Position numbers and translations under genes: made by a program. Shown piece by piece: positions 1 through 9,500 of a DNA stretch of 10,288 nucleotides. The stretch comes from Physocladia obscura (taxonomy: Eukaryota; Chytridiomycota; Chytridiomycetes; Chytridiales; Chytriomycetaceae): the NCBI GenBank assembly GCA_027596945.1, contig JADGJH010000772.1, positions 3,941 through 14,228 on the forward strand, written 5' to 3'. The notes under the pieces are model-generated. The model saw only the letters and a list, made by a program, of their open reading frames with translations. It searched no databases and was not told the DNA's origin. Numbering within the stretch: the stretch's first letter is position 1; each line of letters starts with the position of its first letter.

Positions 1-86
1 TCTTCCCTCCAATAAAATACCAACCCTTTTGCCCTCCCTTTTCTTCTTTTTTCCCCCCGGGTTGTCCCCCCTATTCGCCCAACAAA

Positions 87-128
87 ATGTCCCCTCGCCC
101 CAAAAAAAAAAAAAAAAAAAAAACTTGA
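87..128 (+). CDS. Possible upstream ORF, 13 codons, lysine-rich
   Basis: An ATG at 87 opens a 13-codon frame, MSPRPK followed by six more Lys and Thr, stopping with TGA at 126-128, five bases before the TOP2 start. Seven consecutive AAA codons come from the poly(A) run. Poly-lysine encoded by AAA is known to slow ribosomes and promote slippage. If the transcript begins upstream of 87, this uORF could dampen translation of copy A. A +1 slip on the A run, or one A fewer, would place the frame in register with the TOP2 start. Nothing shows that it is transcribed. Confidence 0.25.
   Translation: MSPRPKKKKKKKT
102..123 (+). repeat. Poly(A) homopolymer, 22 A
   Basis: Twenty-two consecutive A residues end nine bases before the copy A start codon. 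The tract may be a nucleosome-excluding promoter element, an A-rich 5' leader, or both. Its length is the kind of value sequencing most often gets wrong, and it decides whether the upstream ATG at 87 is in frame with TOP2. Confidence 0.9.
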
Positions 129-132
129 AGAG

Positions 133-3100
133 ATGATGGGCAGTGATGACGAAGACTTTGGAATAGCGTCTGCGTCCGAATCTGATGACTTTGCGTTCAA
201 GGCAGAAGAGGAACAGCAAATGCCGAAAACAAAAACGAAGGCAGCAACTACAAAACCAAAAACTACCACCGTAAAGCCAACAAAATCAACTACAGCAACA
301 AAAGAGAAGCCAAAAAAGGTATATATGCGCAATATATACTTCTTTTTGGCAACCGTCCTGCCGATTGAATGGACGAAAATCTCTTTTCTTAACTTCTTTT
401 TGGTGTCCTTCACTTACGTTTTTGTGTTTCACTGTTTTTGCCAGACTGTTTTACCCAAAAAGAAACTGCTTAGTCTGGACGATGAAATTGACGCCGATGA
501 TGCAATGACGGTCATTTCCTCAAATGGAAGCAACTCTAATTCAAAAGGCCAAAAAAAAACAGTCGAAGAGGTGTGGTACTTTGATCTGATGAAACATAAT
601 AAAAACGAACAAAAAAACATCAGATATATCAAAAAGTGACTCAAATTGATCACATTTTGCTCAGACCCGATACTTACATAGGATCTGTTGAGTCGCTGCA
701 AACTCAGATGTGGGTTATGGATGATGAAGCCTCCAAGAAGCTTGTTTTCAGACATATTTCTTATGTACCAGGACTATTCAAAATTTTTGACGAAATTCTT
801 GTCAACGGTTGGTATATCTTGCTTGTTTATGCTTATTTTGTGTTTTTATGTTTATTTTATTTATTTGTAGCTGCCGACAACAAGCAACGCGACAAATCAA
901 TGAATACCATAAAAGTTGTTGTTGATCGCGAAAATAATCTTATTTCTGTTTACAACAACGGTCGTGGTATTCCCATTGAGATGCATTCGAAGGAAGGCGT
1001 CTATGTTCCCGAACTGATTTTCGGACATTTGCTCACTTCGTCAAACTATGATGACTCGGAGAAGAAAGTTACCGGCGGACGAAATGGATATGGTGCCAAG
1101 TTGTGCAATATTTTTTCTTCAGAATTTATTGTCGAAACTGGAGATTCTGCGACCGGAAAAAAATATAAGCAGGTACACTTCTGCTGAGAAAATCAGCATC
1201 GAAACTTTTTATTCACGTTGTTTTGACAGAGATTCGCGAACAACATGGCAAAAAAAGAGGACCCGAAAATTACATCATGCAAGACGGAAGACTTCACGCG
1301 CATCACGTTCAAGCCAGACCTTGCAAAATTTGGTATGTCGCATCTTGACAACGATATCACGGCTCTTTTCAAGAAACGCGCGTACGATCTTGCAGGTTGT
1401 CTTCCTGGAGTTAAAGTGTATTTGAACGACTCTCGAATCAATATCAAGACTTTCAAAGAATATATTGACTTGTTTAATTCCTCTGAAGAAGACCCAGCGA
1501 AAAAGCTTGGATCAAGCATTGTATATGAGCGTGTTTCTGATCGTTGGGAAATTGCCTTCACTGTGTCCGATGGGCAGTTTCAGCAAGTTTCTTTCGTCAA
1601 TGGAATTTGCACTTCGAAAGGAGGAACTCACGTCAATCATGTTTGTAGCAGCCCCCAGCCTTTTATTTTTCAGCTTGCTATATTAAAAGCAACACACATA
1701 CACATTTTTTGAAGGTTACTGAACAACTAGTTACTGCGTTGTCAGAGCTTGCTAAAAAGAGAGAGAAGGGCAAAGATTCTTCTGTCAAGCCTCACTTGGT
1801 CAAGTCTCAACTGTCGATATTTGTCAATTGCTTAATTGAAAATGCTGCTTTTGACTCCCAGACGAAAGAAAACATGACCCTCAAAGTTGCAAACTTTGGT
1901 TCAAAATGTACTATCAGCGAAGAGTTCATGAAAAAAGGTAATTTCAATTGTACTGTCCAGGCAGAAAACTCATTTTTCCAACATATAGTCGCAAAATCAG
2001 GTGTTATTGACAACATTTTGGCGGTTGCCAAGTTTAAGTCGGACCAGTCTTTGAAGAAAACAGACGGCACTAAGCGGACACGGATATCGGGAATTGCGAA
2101 ACTTGATGATGCCAACAATGCAGGCACAAAGAATGGATATAACTGTACACTTATTCTGACAGAAGGAGACAGTGCGAAATCGCTGGCTGTTAGCGGTTTG
2201 GCAGTTGTTGGTCGCGATAATTACGGAGTTTTTCCCTTACGCGGAAAGCTGTTAAATGTCCGAGAAGCGGCCAGCAGTCAAATTTTGAACAATGCTGAGA
2301 TTACAGCTTTAAAGCAAATCATTGGATTACAGCAGGGTAAAAAGTACGAGAGCACAAAGGATCTTCGATATGGGCATATTATGATTATGACTGATCAGGT
2401 TTGCTTTCGTTTCTGATAAACTTCTATTTGTCTCTATGTTTATATTTTGATTCTAGGATCACGATGGATCGCACATTAAAGGACTTATTATAAATTTTTT
2501 GGATTGCTTTTGGCCTAGTTTACTGAAAGTTCCAGGATTTTTGTTGGAATTCATAACTCCCATTGTTAAGGTTTGCGTTGTTTTTTTATTTTCTATATCT
2601 TTGCCGTTTTTTACGTCAGTGTTACACAGGTGACTCCGAAAACGAAAGGAGGAGGTCGGAAACAAGAAATCAGCTTCTTTACCATACCAGAGTATGAGCA
2701 ATGGAAACGAGAGAACCAAGATGGAAAAGGATATACGATCAAATACTACAAGGTATTGAATACCGACTCGCTTTGTTGACTCATTATAACTTACTTTTCT
2801 AAAACCAATAGGGTTTGGGAACCTCAACAACTGAAGACGCCAAAAAATACTTCAGCGACATGGATTTACACAGAAAATCGTTTCGAGCATTAGAGGCAGA
2901 AGATACTGCCCTTGTTGACATGGCATTCAACAAGAAAAAAGCCGACGATCGCAAAGAGTGGTTGAGGAAGTTTCAACCTGGCACTTATATGGATCATAGT
3001 GTTGACGAAATTCCCATATCTGATTTCATAAACAGGGAATTGATCCTTTTTTCGATGGCGGATAATATGCGTTCTATTCCATCCTGCGTGGATGGCATGA

Positions 3101-6100
3101 AGCCCGGACATCGAAAAATTTTGTACTCATGCTTCAAAAGAAACTTAAAGAACGAAATCAAAGTAACGCAGCTTGCGGGTTATGTATCTGAGCACAGCGC
3201 ATACCATCACGGTGAAGCGAGCTTGTTTTCAACAATGATTGGAATGGCACAAAATTTCATTGGAAGCAATAACTTGAATCTTTTGGAGCCTCGAGGACAG
3301 TTTGGTACCAGACTTCAGGTTCCCAATTCTCTTCATTTTTCCTTCCGGTTTCCTAATTTTATTTTTTTCATAGGGAGGAAAGGATGCTGCCAGCCCAAGA
3401 TACATTTTTACAACTGTTAATCCACTGGCGCGACTCATTTTCAATCCAGAAGATGACGCTTTGCTCAAATATTTGAATGATGACGGTCAAGATATTGAAC
3501 CTGAATGGTTTGCTCTAATCATAATATTTTAGGATCTAATTTCGTTTTTTCCAGGTATATTCCAATTATTCCTATGCTTTTAGTCAATGGAGCCGATGGT
3601 ATCGGCACTGGTTGGTCCACTTCTGTTCCAAACTACAAGTATGTGCTTTTCTTGCAATTACCATCACATTCGTTGTGTTATTCATTCTAAAATTATGTTT
3701 TTGTTGTAGCCCCAGGCATGTTGTCGAAAATCTCTACCGCTTGATGGATGGTCAGGATCCCTTACCGATGAAACCTTGGTATCGAGGATTCAAAGGCTCA
3801 ATTGAGCCAATGGAAAAAGGTGGATACAAAGTTTCTGGAACGATCCTCAAAACTTCTGAAACAACTGTTGAGATTACCGAGCTTCCTATAAAAATGTGGA
3901 CTCAAACTTATAAGGAACAGTTAGAAAGCTGGATGATTGGTGATGAGGCAAAGAAAGTGACTCCTTGGGTTAAGGTAAAGACAGTTAACTCCTTTCTTCC
4001 TTGTTCCTAATTTTAATTCCCTTTTTTTCTGCAGGATTACAAAGAATACCATACTGATACAGATGTTCACTTCATAGTTACTTTGACGGAAGAAGTAATG
4101 AAACAAGCGGAGGCGGAGGGTTTAGAGAAAAGGTTCAAGATGACAAACCAAATCTCAACATCGAACATTGTTTGTTTTGATCTTGAAGGCAGAATTTGCA
4201 AGTACGAGAATGTCGAAGCTTTATTGAAAAACTTTTATACCCTGCGTCTGAAGTATTATATCAAGAGAAAGGTTCGCCAAAGCCATGCAATTTTTTTCTT
4301 TATTTTTTCTTTTTTCTTATATGCCCTTTTTGCAGGATGCAGTACTTGCTCGGCTTACTTTTGAGTGGACAAAGCTTGACAACAAAGTTCGATTTATTCG
4401 TGAAATAATCACTGGAAAATTGGTTATCCAAAATCGTAAAAAGTCCGAAATTTTGAAGGATTTGGTTACTCGAGATTATTTCCGAGTTCCCAAAGTGAAG
4501 GTTGCAAGAACAGCCGGCAATGCTGATGTCGTGGATGGTGAAGATGGAGAAGACGACGAGGAACAGGCTTCTTTTGGAGTTCCAGTTGCTTCTGATTTTG
4601 ATTATTTGCTGACTATGCCTTTATGGAACTTGTCTTACGAGAAGGTTGGTGAGGTTATTGGTTTTAGATTTTAAGCCAACTTGCCAAATAGGTCGAACAA
4701 CTTGCCAAAGAAAGAGACGTGAAACAAGATGAAATCACAACCCTGGCTCAAAAAACTCCCGCTGTGCTTTGGAGAACCGATTTGGATGAGTTTTTGATAC
4801 ACTGGGATGTTAGTGATCATTTTGCAAATTCTTTCTTTTATTAATTATTAAACCTAAAATTAGGCATTCGAGCAAAATTTGAACGAACAAGAGGCTTCTA
4901 AAATGCCACGCAAAGGAAAAGGCTCGTCAAAAATTGGTACCAAGAAAAAGATATTGAAGAAGAAGTTGGATTCTGAAGATGATGATGTCATGGAGTTTTC
5001 TGATGACGAGTTTAGAACTTCAAAATCAAAAGGTATACATCATTGTTATTATTGTGTGTGCGTGTGTGAGCTATGTGACGGGTATTTGTTCTTCTCATTC
5101 TATCGTTCTCAATGTTATAATTCCAGCAGCTAAGATAGTGGAGACAAAGCCAAAGTCTGCAACCATGAAAGCAGTGAAAGCAGAGGTGGTGAAAGTTGAG
5201 GAGGTGAAAAATTCTAAATTTCAGCCTGATTTGAAGACATCTTTGGCTGCTGAAGCTGAGAAACAACTGCCTTCATGGATGCTCGGATCCAGCCCTTTGC
5301 CGTCTCTCAAATTGCGGAATCAATCTTTCGTGACAGCTTCGAAGCCTTTTGTTATCAGTGACACCGTAAGTACTGTTGAAATATCAAACGTTCACATTGT
5401 GGATTTCATTTTATATTACCGCAGGATAATGACGAACCCAAACCTGTGCCAGTCAAAAAGGCAAAAAAAGTTGATGTAAGCGTGTTTCTTGTTTTTGACA
5501 TCCAAAACTGAATCGCAAATTGGCAGAAATCTGAGCCAAAGCCTACTAAAAAGGTCATAAAAAAGTCTGCAAAGCTTCTTGACGATGACGTGAGAAGCTA
5601 ATTAAATAGTTGTTATCAGTTTGAATATTATTGACTTTTCTTGCAGAGCGACAGCGAAAATTCGGAAATTCCTGTTCTTACAAAAAAACCTAGTCCCAAG
5701 CCTATCGAGGTACTCTTTTAATATCTCAAAAAGTCTTCACATGTTTTGACACAAAATATAATAGAGTGACAAAGAAGATGAACCGGATGAGTTCAAATTT
5801 GAAGACCATGCTCCACCGCGCAAAAAAGTCGCGACTTCCTCAAAGGTAGTTTTTACTGTCAGTCTTAATTTGACTGATGATTTTATCATAACAGACTGCT
5901 GAACCTAAGAGGCGTCAACTTGGTGCTCAGAAGGCTGTACTTCCCGGAAAGGCTTTCAAGCCTGTTATTACAGGAAAAACAGCAAAGCTGATTGAGATTT
6001 CAGATGGCGATGAGAAGCCTGTACCAGTGCCTGTTAAATCAAAACCCAAGCAAACAACCAGAAAAACATCCCCAGAGCCTTCATCCCCGACAAAACGAGC

Positions 6101-6287
6101 TCGCCAGACTTCTAATTTTGAAAGTGATGAAGAAGATGAAGTGAGAATTGTTTCAAACAAACCTCCTGCGGTTGGTGTGCGTGCAACAAGCCGCGCAAAG
6201 CCAGTCAAGTATATTGTTGATACAGAAGATGACGATAATCAGCATTCAGATGAGCAATCGTGGAGTGCTGAAGTTGAAAGTGATTGA
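133..6287 (+). CDS. TOP2: DNA topoisomerase II, copy A, complete, probably nuclear
   Basis: This is an ATP-dependent type IIA topoisomerase, which passes one duplex through a transient double-strand break to decatenate and relax DNA. Exons: 133-318, 445-570, 624-807, 871-1172, 1230-1640, 1715-1937, 1989-2398, 2457-2570, 2630-2752, 2812-3318, 3374-3507, 3555-3638, 3710-3974, 4035-4271, 4336-4644, 4692-4808, 4864-5032, 5127-5365, 5425-5475, 5527-5589, 5647-5709, 5765-5845, 5895-6287. All join in frame to 1596 residues, a usual TOP2 length. Seen in order: acidic then Lys/Thr-rich tail (1-104); GHKL ATPase with FDEILVN (catalytic Glu161, Asn165) and GRNGYGAK (235-242); QTK loop (Lys454); TOPRIM EGDSA (Glu536) and DHDGSH (615-620); catalytic RY pair (Arg871-Tyr872); charged C-terminal tail from about 1245. 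The start is the first of two adjacent in-frame ATGs (133, 136). The tail contains nuclear-localisation-like patches such as PTKRAR, so a nuclear site is inferred. The family call is near certain; exact small C-terminal exons are less sure. Confidence 0.95.
319..444 (+). other. Intron 1 of copy A (longest, no counterpart in copy B)
   Basis: GTATAT donor, CCAG acceptor, 126 bp; no other AG occurs between donor and acceptor, so the acceptor choice is clear. The length is a multiple of three and the frame has no stop, so unspliced RNA would still translate and insert 42 mostly hydrophobic residues into a charged tail. That content contrasts with both flanks and supports intron status. The intron lies in the N-terminal tail that copy B lacks. 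Confidence 0.85.
624..1937 (+). other. Copy A ATPase and transducer region (exons 3-6)
   Basis: These exons encode the N-gate. Hallmarks are [25 protein letters not shown] with the general-base Glu161 and Mg-binding Asn165, NNGRGIP, LLTSSNY and the Gly-rich ATP-lid motif GRNGYGAK. The transducer follows, with GGTHVNH and the QTK loop (SQTKEN) whose Lys454 contacts the ATP gamma-phosphate. Introns at 808-870, 1173-1229 and 1641-1714 interrupt it. Every residue normally required for ATP hydrolysis is present. Confidence 0.92.
1989..2811 (+). other. Copy A TOPRIM region (exons 7-9)
   Basis: The segment carries [11 protein letters not shown] (acidic metal ligand Glu536), VGRD, PLRGK, LRYGH and MTDQ-DHDGSH, the DxD metal-binding motif. 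An intron (2399-2456) falls exactly between Gln614 and the DHDGSH motif, and copy B has an intron at the same point. TOPRIM supplies the metal ions for DNA cleavage in trans with the catalytic tyrosine. Confidence 0.92.
2812..4808 (+). other. Copy A breakage-reunion core (exons 10-16)
   Basis: Encodes the winged-helix, tower and coiled-coil C-gate parts. Recognisable segments are [69 protein letters not shown] and GIGTGWS. The conserved intercalating-Ile type segment and the PWYRGFKG and ITELP motifs follow. The exit gate ends near [10 protein letters not shown] at about 4761-4800. All joins keep frame. Confidence 0.9.
3401..3403 (+). other. Copy A catalytic tyrosine codon (Tyr872)
   Basis: TAC in the context S-P-R-Y-I-F-T. 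The Arg-Tyr pair is the signature of the type IIA active site; the tyrosine forms the covalent 5'-phosphotyrosyl link to cut DNA. Confidence 0.93.
5054..5069 (+). repeat. Short GT-rich microsatellite in copy A intron 17
   Basis: An imperfect (GT)n stretch with one C interruption lies inside the 94-bp intron 5033-5126. It is a simple repeat with no evident function; a similar GT tract occurs in a copy B intron at a different position. Confidence 0.8.
5124..5129 (+). other. Tandem NAGNAG splice acceptor, copy A intron 17
   Basis: The acceptor reads CAGCAG. Use of the first AG (5126) gives Ala-Ala-Lys; use of the second (5129) gives Ala-Lys. Both keep frame, so the two isoforms would differ by one alanine at the start of exon 18. 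Confidence 0.6.
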
Positions 6288-6375
6288 TGTGTATTTTCTT
6301 GTTGGAAATAAATTATTGAAAGCACGAGTGAAAAAAACATGGAAAATGTTTTTTTTTGCATGTACACGAGGACAA
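6288..6375 (+). promoter_or_regulatory. Intergenic gap: end of copy A, promoter/leader of copy B
   Basis: At most 88 bp separate the TGA of copy A from the preferred ATG of copy B (58 bp if B starts at 6346). The stretch is AT-rich and holds the AATAAA of copy A. I see no clear TATA box. The promoter of B must overlap the 3' end of A unless both are on one transcript. An out-of-frame ATG at 6339 in a good context (A at -3, G at +4) opens a 25-codon frame ending at 6416, which could interfere with initiation at 6376. Confidence 0.55.
6307..6312 (+). terminator. Polyadenylation signal AATAAA of copy A
   Basis: A canonical hexamer lies 20 bp after the copy A stop codon. Cleavage 10-30 nt downstream would fall around 6322-6342, immediately before the first in-frame ATG of copy B. 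Confidence 0.6.
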
Positions 6376-6555
6376 ATGCAGTCTTTCTCATTGAGTCTCC
6401 GGACGCGAATTCCTAATCATTCAAAGAAACTGAGCGGCATCATAATTATTAGTTATAATTATCGACAAACCTATGCGTATTCCTTAGCATCGAGCAATTT
6501 CTACTATGCTAAAGGCCTCGCAACGGTTGCAAAACAGAAAAAATCTGTTGAAGAG
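6376..6555 (+). other. Copy B N-terminal leader: mitochondrial presequence candidate (exon 1)
   Basis: Sixty residues precede the conserved IYQKK. The first 58 contain no Asp or Glu and nine Arg/Lys (Arg9, Arg11, Lys17, Lys18, Arg30, Lys46, Lys53, Lys55, Lys56). It opens MQSFSLSLRTRIP, is rich in Ser, Tyr, Leu and Ala, and continues through FYYAKGLATVAK to KKSVEE. Low acidity, Ser/Arg richness and an aromatic-Ala-Lys-Gly-Leu-Ala-Thr end are typical of fungal matrix-targeting presequences; processing near Phe42-Ala45 is a guess. Only the last residues (KKSVEE) align with copy A (KKTVEE). An undetected small intron inside this exon, or an unrelated leader that only resembles a presequence, remains possible. 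Confidence 0.65.
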
Positions 6556-9500
6556 GTTTTTGGTTTTTTTTATTGCCACCATTCCTTATTTTTCATACAT
6601 ATTTCGAAACAGATATACCAGAAAAAAACGCAACTTGAGCACATTCTTCTCAGACCTGACACATACATTGGATCGATTGAGTCCTTGCAGGCCTTAATGT
6701 GGGTTATGGATGATGAAGATTCAAATAAGCTGACTTTCAGAAATATTTCGTATGTACCTGGACTCTACAAGATTTTTGACGAGATACTTGTCAATGGTTT
6801 GGAGCTTTTTTTATATATCATTTCTTAAACTTTCATTAGCTGCTGATAACAAGCAACGGGACTTATCTATGGATACGATAAAGGTTGTCGTCGATCGCGA
6901 AAAATCCCTTATTTCTGTCTACAATAATGGGCGCGGTATTCCAATCGAAATGCATTCTAAGGAAGGCATTTATGTTCCCGAATTGATTTTCGGGCATTTG
7001 CTTACTTCTTCGAACTATAATGACTTGGATAAGAAATTGACTGGTGGACGAAACGGATATGGTGCAAAGCTTTGCAACGCATTTTCAACGGAGTTTATTA
7101 TTGAAACTGGAGATTCTAGATTGGGCAAAAAGTATGAGCAGGTCAGCTTTTTTGCATTTATTTTTTTTAAATATTTCTCAGAAATTTTCCAAAAATATGT
7201 CTATAACACACCCCCCAAAGATCACGTCCGCTAAAACCGAAGATTTTACACGAATCACATTCAAGCCAGATTTTGAAAAGTTTGGTATGAACAGTTTGGA
7301 TGACGATATTGTTGCGCTATTTAAAAAACGCGCATATGATCTAGCTGGCTGCCTGCCTGGAATCAAAGTTTACCTAAATAACTCGCGAATCAAAATCAAA
7401 AATTTCAAAGAATATATCGACGTATTTAGTCCATCAATTGAAGAGGGAGGAGAATCCACGAAAAACTCTGCACCTCCGATTATATATGAACGGGTCAATG
7501 ATCGTTGGGAAATAGCAGTCACTGTTTCCGATGGGCAATTTCAGCAAATTTCTTTTGTAAATGGGATTTGTACTACGAAAGGGGGAACTCATGTCAATCA
7601 TGTTTGTAAAGTGCTATTTTTCCTTACAATTTTTTTTAGTGATACCAAAATTCAGGTTGCAGATCAATTAGTGGCATCTTTGTCCGAACTAACAAAAAAA
7701 AGGGGGGGCAAAGAATCTGTCATTAAGCCGCATCTTGTCAAGTCGCAACTATCAATTTTTGTCAATTGCTTGATTGAAAACGCTGTCTTTGATTCACAGA
7801 CAAAAGAAAATATGACACTTAAGTTATCAAGCTTTGGTTCAACATGTACAATCAGCGAAGAATTTGTTAAAAAAGGTAGATTTTGTGATCACTATTATTT
7901 CTAACTCAGTTTGGCTGTAGTTTCAAAATCGGGGGTTATCGAAAGTATTTTGGCAGTCGCAAGATTCAAATCGGATCAAGCATTGAAAAAAACAGACGGC
8001 GCCAAACGAACGCGGGTTTCTGGTATTGCGAAACTTGATGACGCCAATAATGCGGGGACAAAAAACGGATCCCAATGTACCCTGATTTTGACTGAAGGCG
8101 ACAGTGCAAAATCGTTGGCCGTCAGTGGTCTTTCTGTTGTGGGTCGAGATGATTATGGAGTTTTTCCTTTGCGTGGGAAGATGTTGAATGTTCGGGAGGT
8201 TGCAAGCAACCAGATTGTGAGCAACGCTGAAATTACTGCACTAAAACAAATTATTGGATTGCAGCAAGGAAAAACGTATGAAAGTACAAAAGACCTTCGA
8301 TATGGACATATTATGATTATGACGGACCAGGTTTATTTTTATCTCCAATTTAACTGAAGATAAAAATTGAATATTACTTTTTTTTGCTCCAGGACCATGA
8401 TGGATCGCACATAAAAGGTCTTATTATCAACTTTTTCGAATGTTTTTGGCCAAGTTTGCTGAAAATTCCTGGATTTCTGCTTCAATTTGTCACTCCTATT
8501 GTGCGGGTAACGGATTTTCTCAATTTTTTTTTTCTTTCTTTTTCAAATTTTAATTTACATGTCAGGTAACACCAAAATTTAAAGGCGATAAAAAAAAGGA
8601 AATCAATTTTTTCACAATTCCAGAATATGAAAAATGGAAGCAAGAATATGAAGATGGAAAGGGATATAACATTAAATACTTCAAGGTAATCTAAGAGAAA
8701 AACCCCGAATCACCCCTTTTGCTAAAGTTATACATAAAACATAAAACAACTAGGGTTTAGGAACTTCAACAACCGAAAACGCAATTGAGTACTTTTCTAG
8801 CATGGATCGACACAAGAAGTCTTTCCGCCCATTAGAATCCAAAGACTCTGAGTTGCTCGATCTGGCTTTCAACAAGAAAAAAGCCGACGAACGCAAAGAA
8901 TGGCTGCAGCTATTCCAACCAGGAACGTACATGGACCACAGTATTGACAAAATCCCAATCTCTGATTTCGTCAACAAGGAACTCATACTTTTTTCAATGG
9001 CGGACAATATGCGATCGATTCCGTCAAGTGTGGACGGCTTGAAGCCTGGGCATCGTAAAATATTGTATTCATGCTTCAAGAGAAATTTGAAGAGCGAAAT
9101 TAAGGTTACCCAACTGGCGGGATACGTTTCAGAACAAAGCGCGTATCATCACGGCGAAGTGAGTTTATTCTCAACAATGATTGGAATGTCACAAAATTTC
9201 GTCGGCAGCAATAATTTGAACTTATTGGAGCCCAGAGGTCAATTTGGAACTCGACTACAAGTTGGTATTTATTTAGTGATTATTTGAAGTTATTGGGTGG
9301 GATTAATATATAAACTGTAGGGAGGAAAAGACGCAGCAAGTGCAAGATATATTTTCACGGCACTTAATCCTCTGGCAAGAATTGTTTTCAATCCGGAAGA
9401 TGACGCTTTGTTAAAGTATTTGAATGATGATGGCCAAGACATCGAGCCTGAATGGTGAATAGAATATTTTTTTGTTTTTTTTCAATTTCGAACTGACAGT

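Larger units (their letters stand above)
1..132 (+). promoter_or_regulatory. Leader/promoter region of TOP2 copy A
   Basis: This stretch has no conserved coding content. Positions 1-101 are strongly pyrimidine-rich on the + strand with several C runs, followed by a run of 22 A just before the start codon. CT-rich blocks just upstream of the start are common in fungal promoters, and poly(dA:dT) tracts tend to exclude nucleosomes, so a core promoter plus 5' leader is plausible. An AT element at 11-19 (AATAAAATA) could be a TATA-like element about 115 bp upstream of the ATG, or the poly(A) signal of a gene lying before the window. I cannot place the transcription start. Confidence 0.45.
624..4271 (+). 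repeat. Tandem duplication, unit 1 (TOP2 exons 3-14 of copy A)
   Basis: Aligns along its whole length with 6613-10248 at an offset of 5989 bp at the start and 5977 bp at the end. Similarity is high in exons and almost absent within introns. Left of 624 only the short KK(T/S)VEE end of the preceding exon matches. Confidence 0.93.
4864..6287 (+). other. Copy A C-terminal charged tail (exons 17-23)
   Basis: About 352 residues that alternate acidic serine blocks ([21 protein letters not shown]) with basic blocks ([15 protein letters not shown]), low in hydrophobics and probably disordered. This is typical of eukaryotic TOP2 tails, which carry nuclear localisation signals, chromatin-binding segments and casein-kinase-2-like phosphosites. 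Four consecutive short exons (51, 63, 63 and 81 bp; 5425-5845) all start and end in phase 0. Intron donors here (GTAAGT, GTAAGC, GTGAGA) are closer to consensus than in the core. Because the tail evolves fast and I have no paralogue for it, small-exon borders are the least secure part of the model. Confidence 0.75.

Noticed and set aside
429..755. 108-residue open frame on the minus strand
   Set aside because: It is antisense to copy A exons 2-3 and intron 2, has no recognisable domain, and the + strand holds conserved TOP2 coding sequence.
1048..1425. 125-residue + strand open frame
   Set aside because: It is an alternative frame across the exon 4-5 junction of copy A; the conserved motifs lie in the other frames.
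6148..6345. Upstream extension of the copy B first exon into the 3' coding end of copy A
   Set aside because: The frame is open but overlaps copy A exon 23 in another frame, with no presequence or domain character; it looks like a chance continuation.
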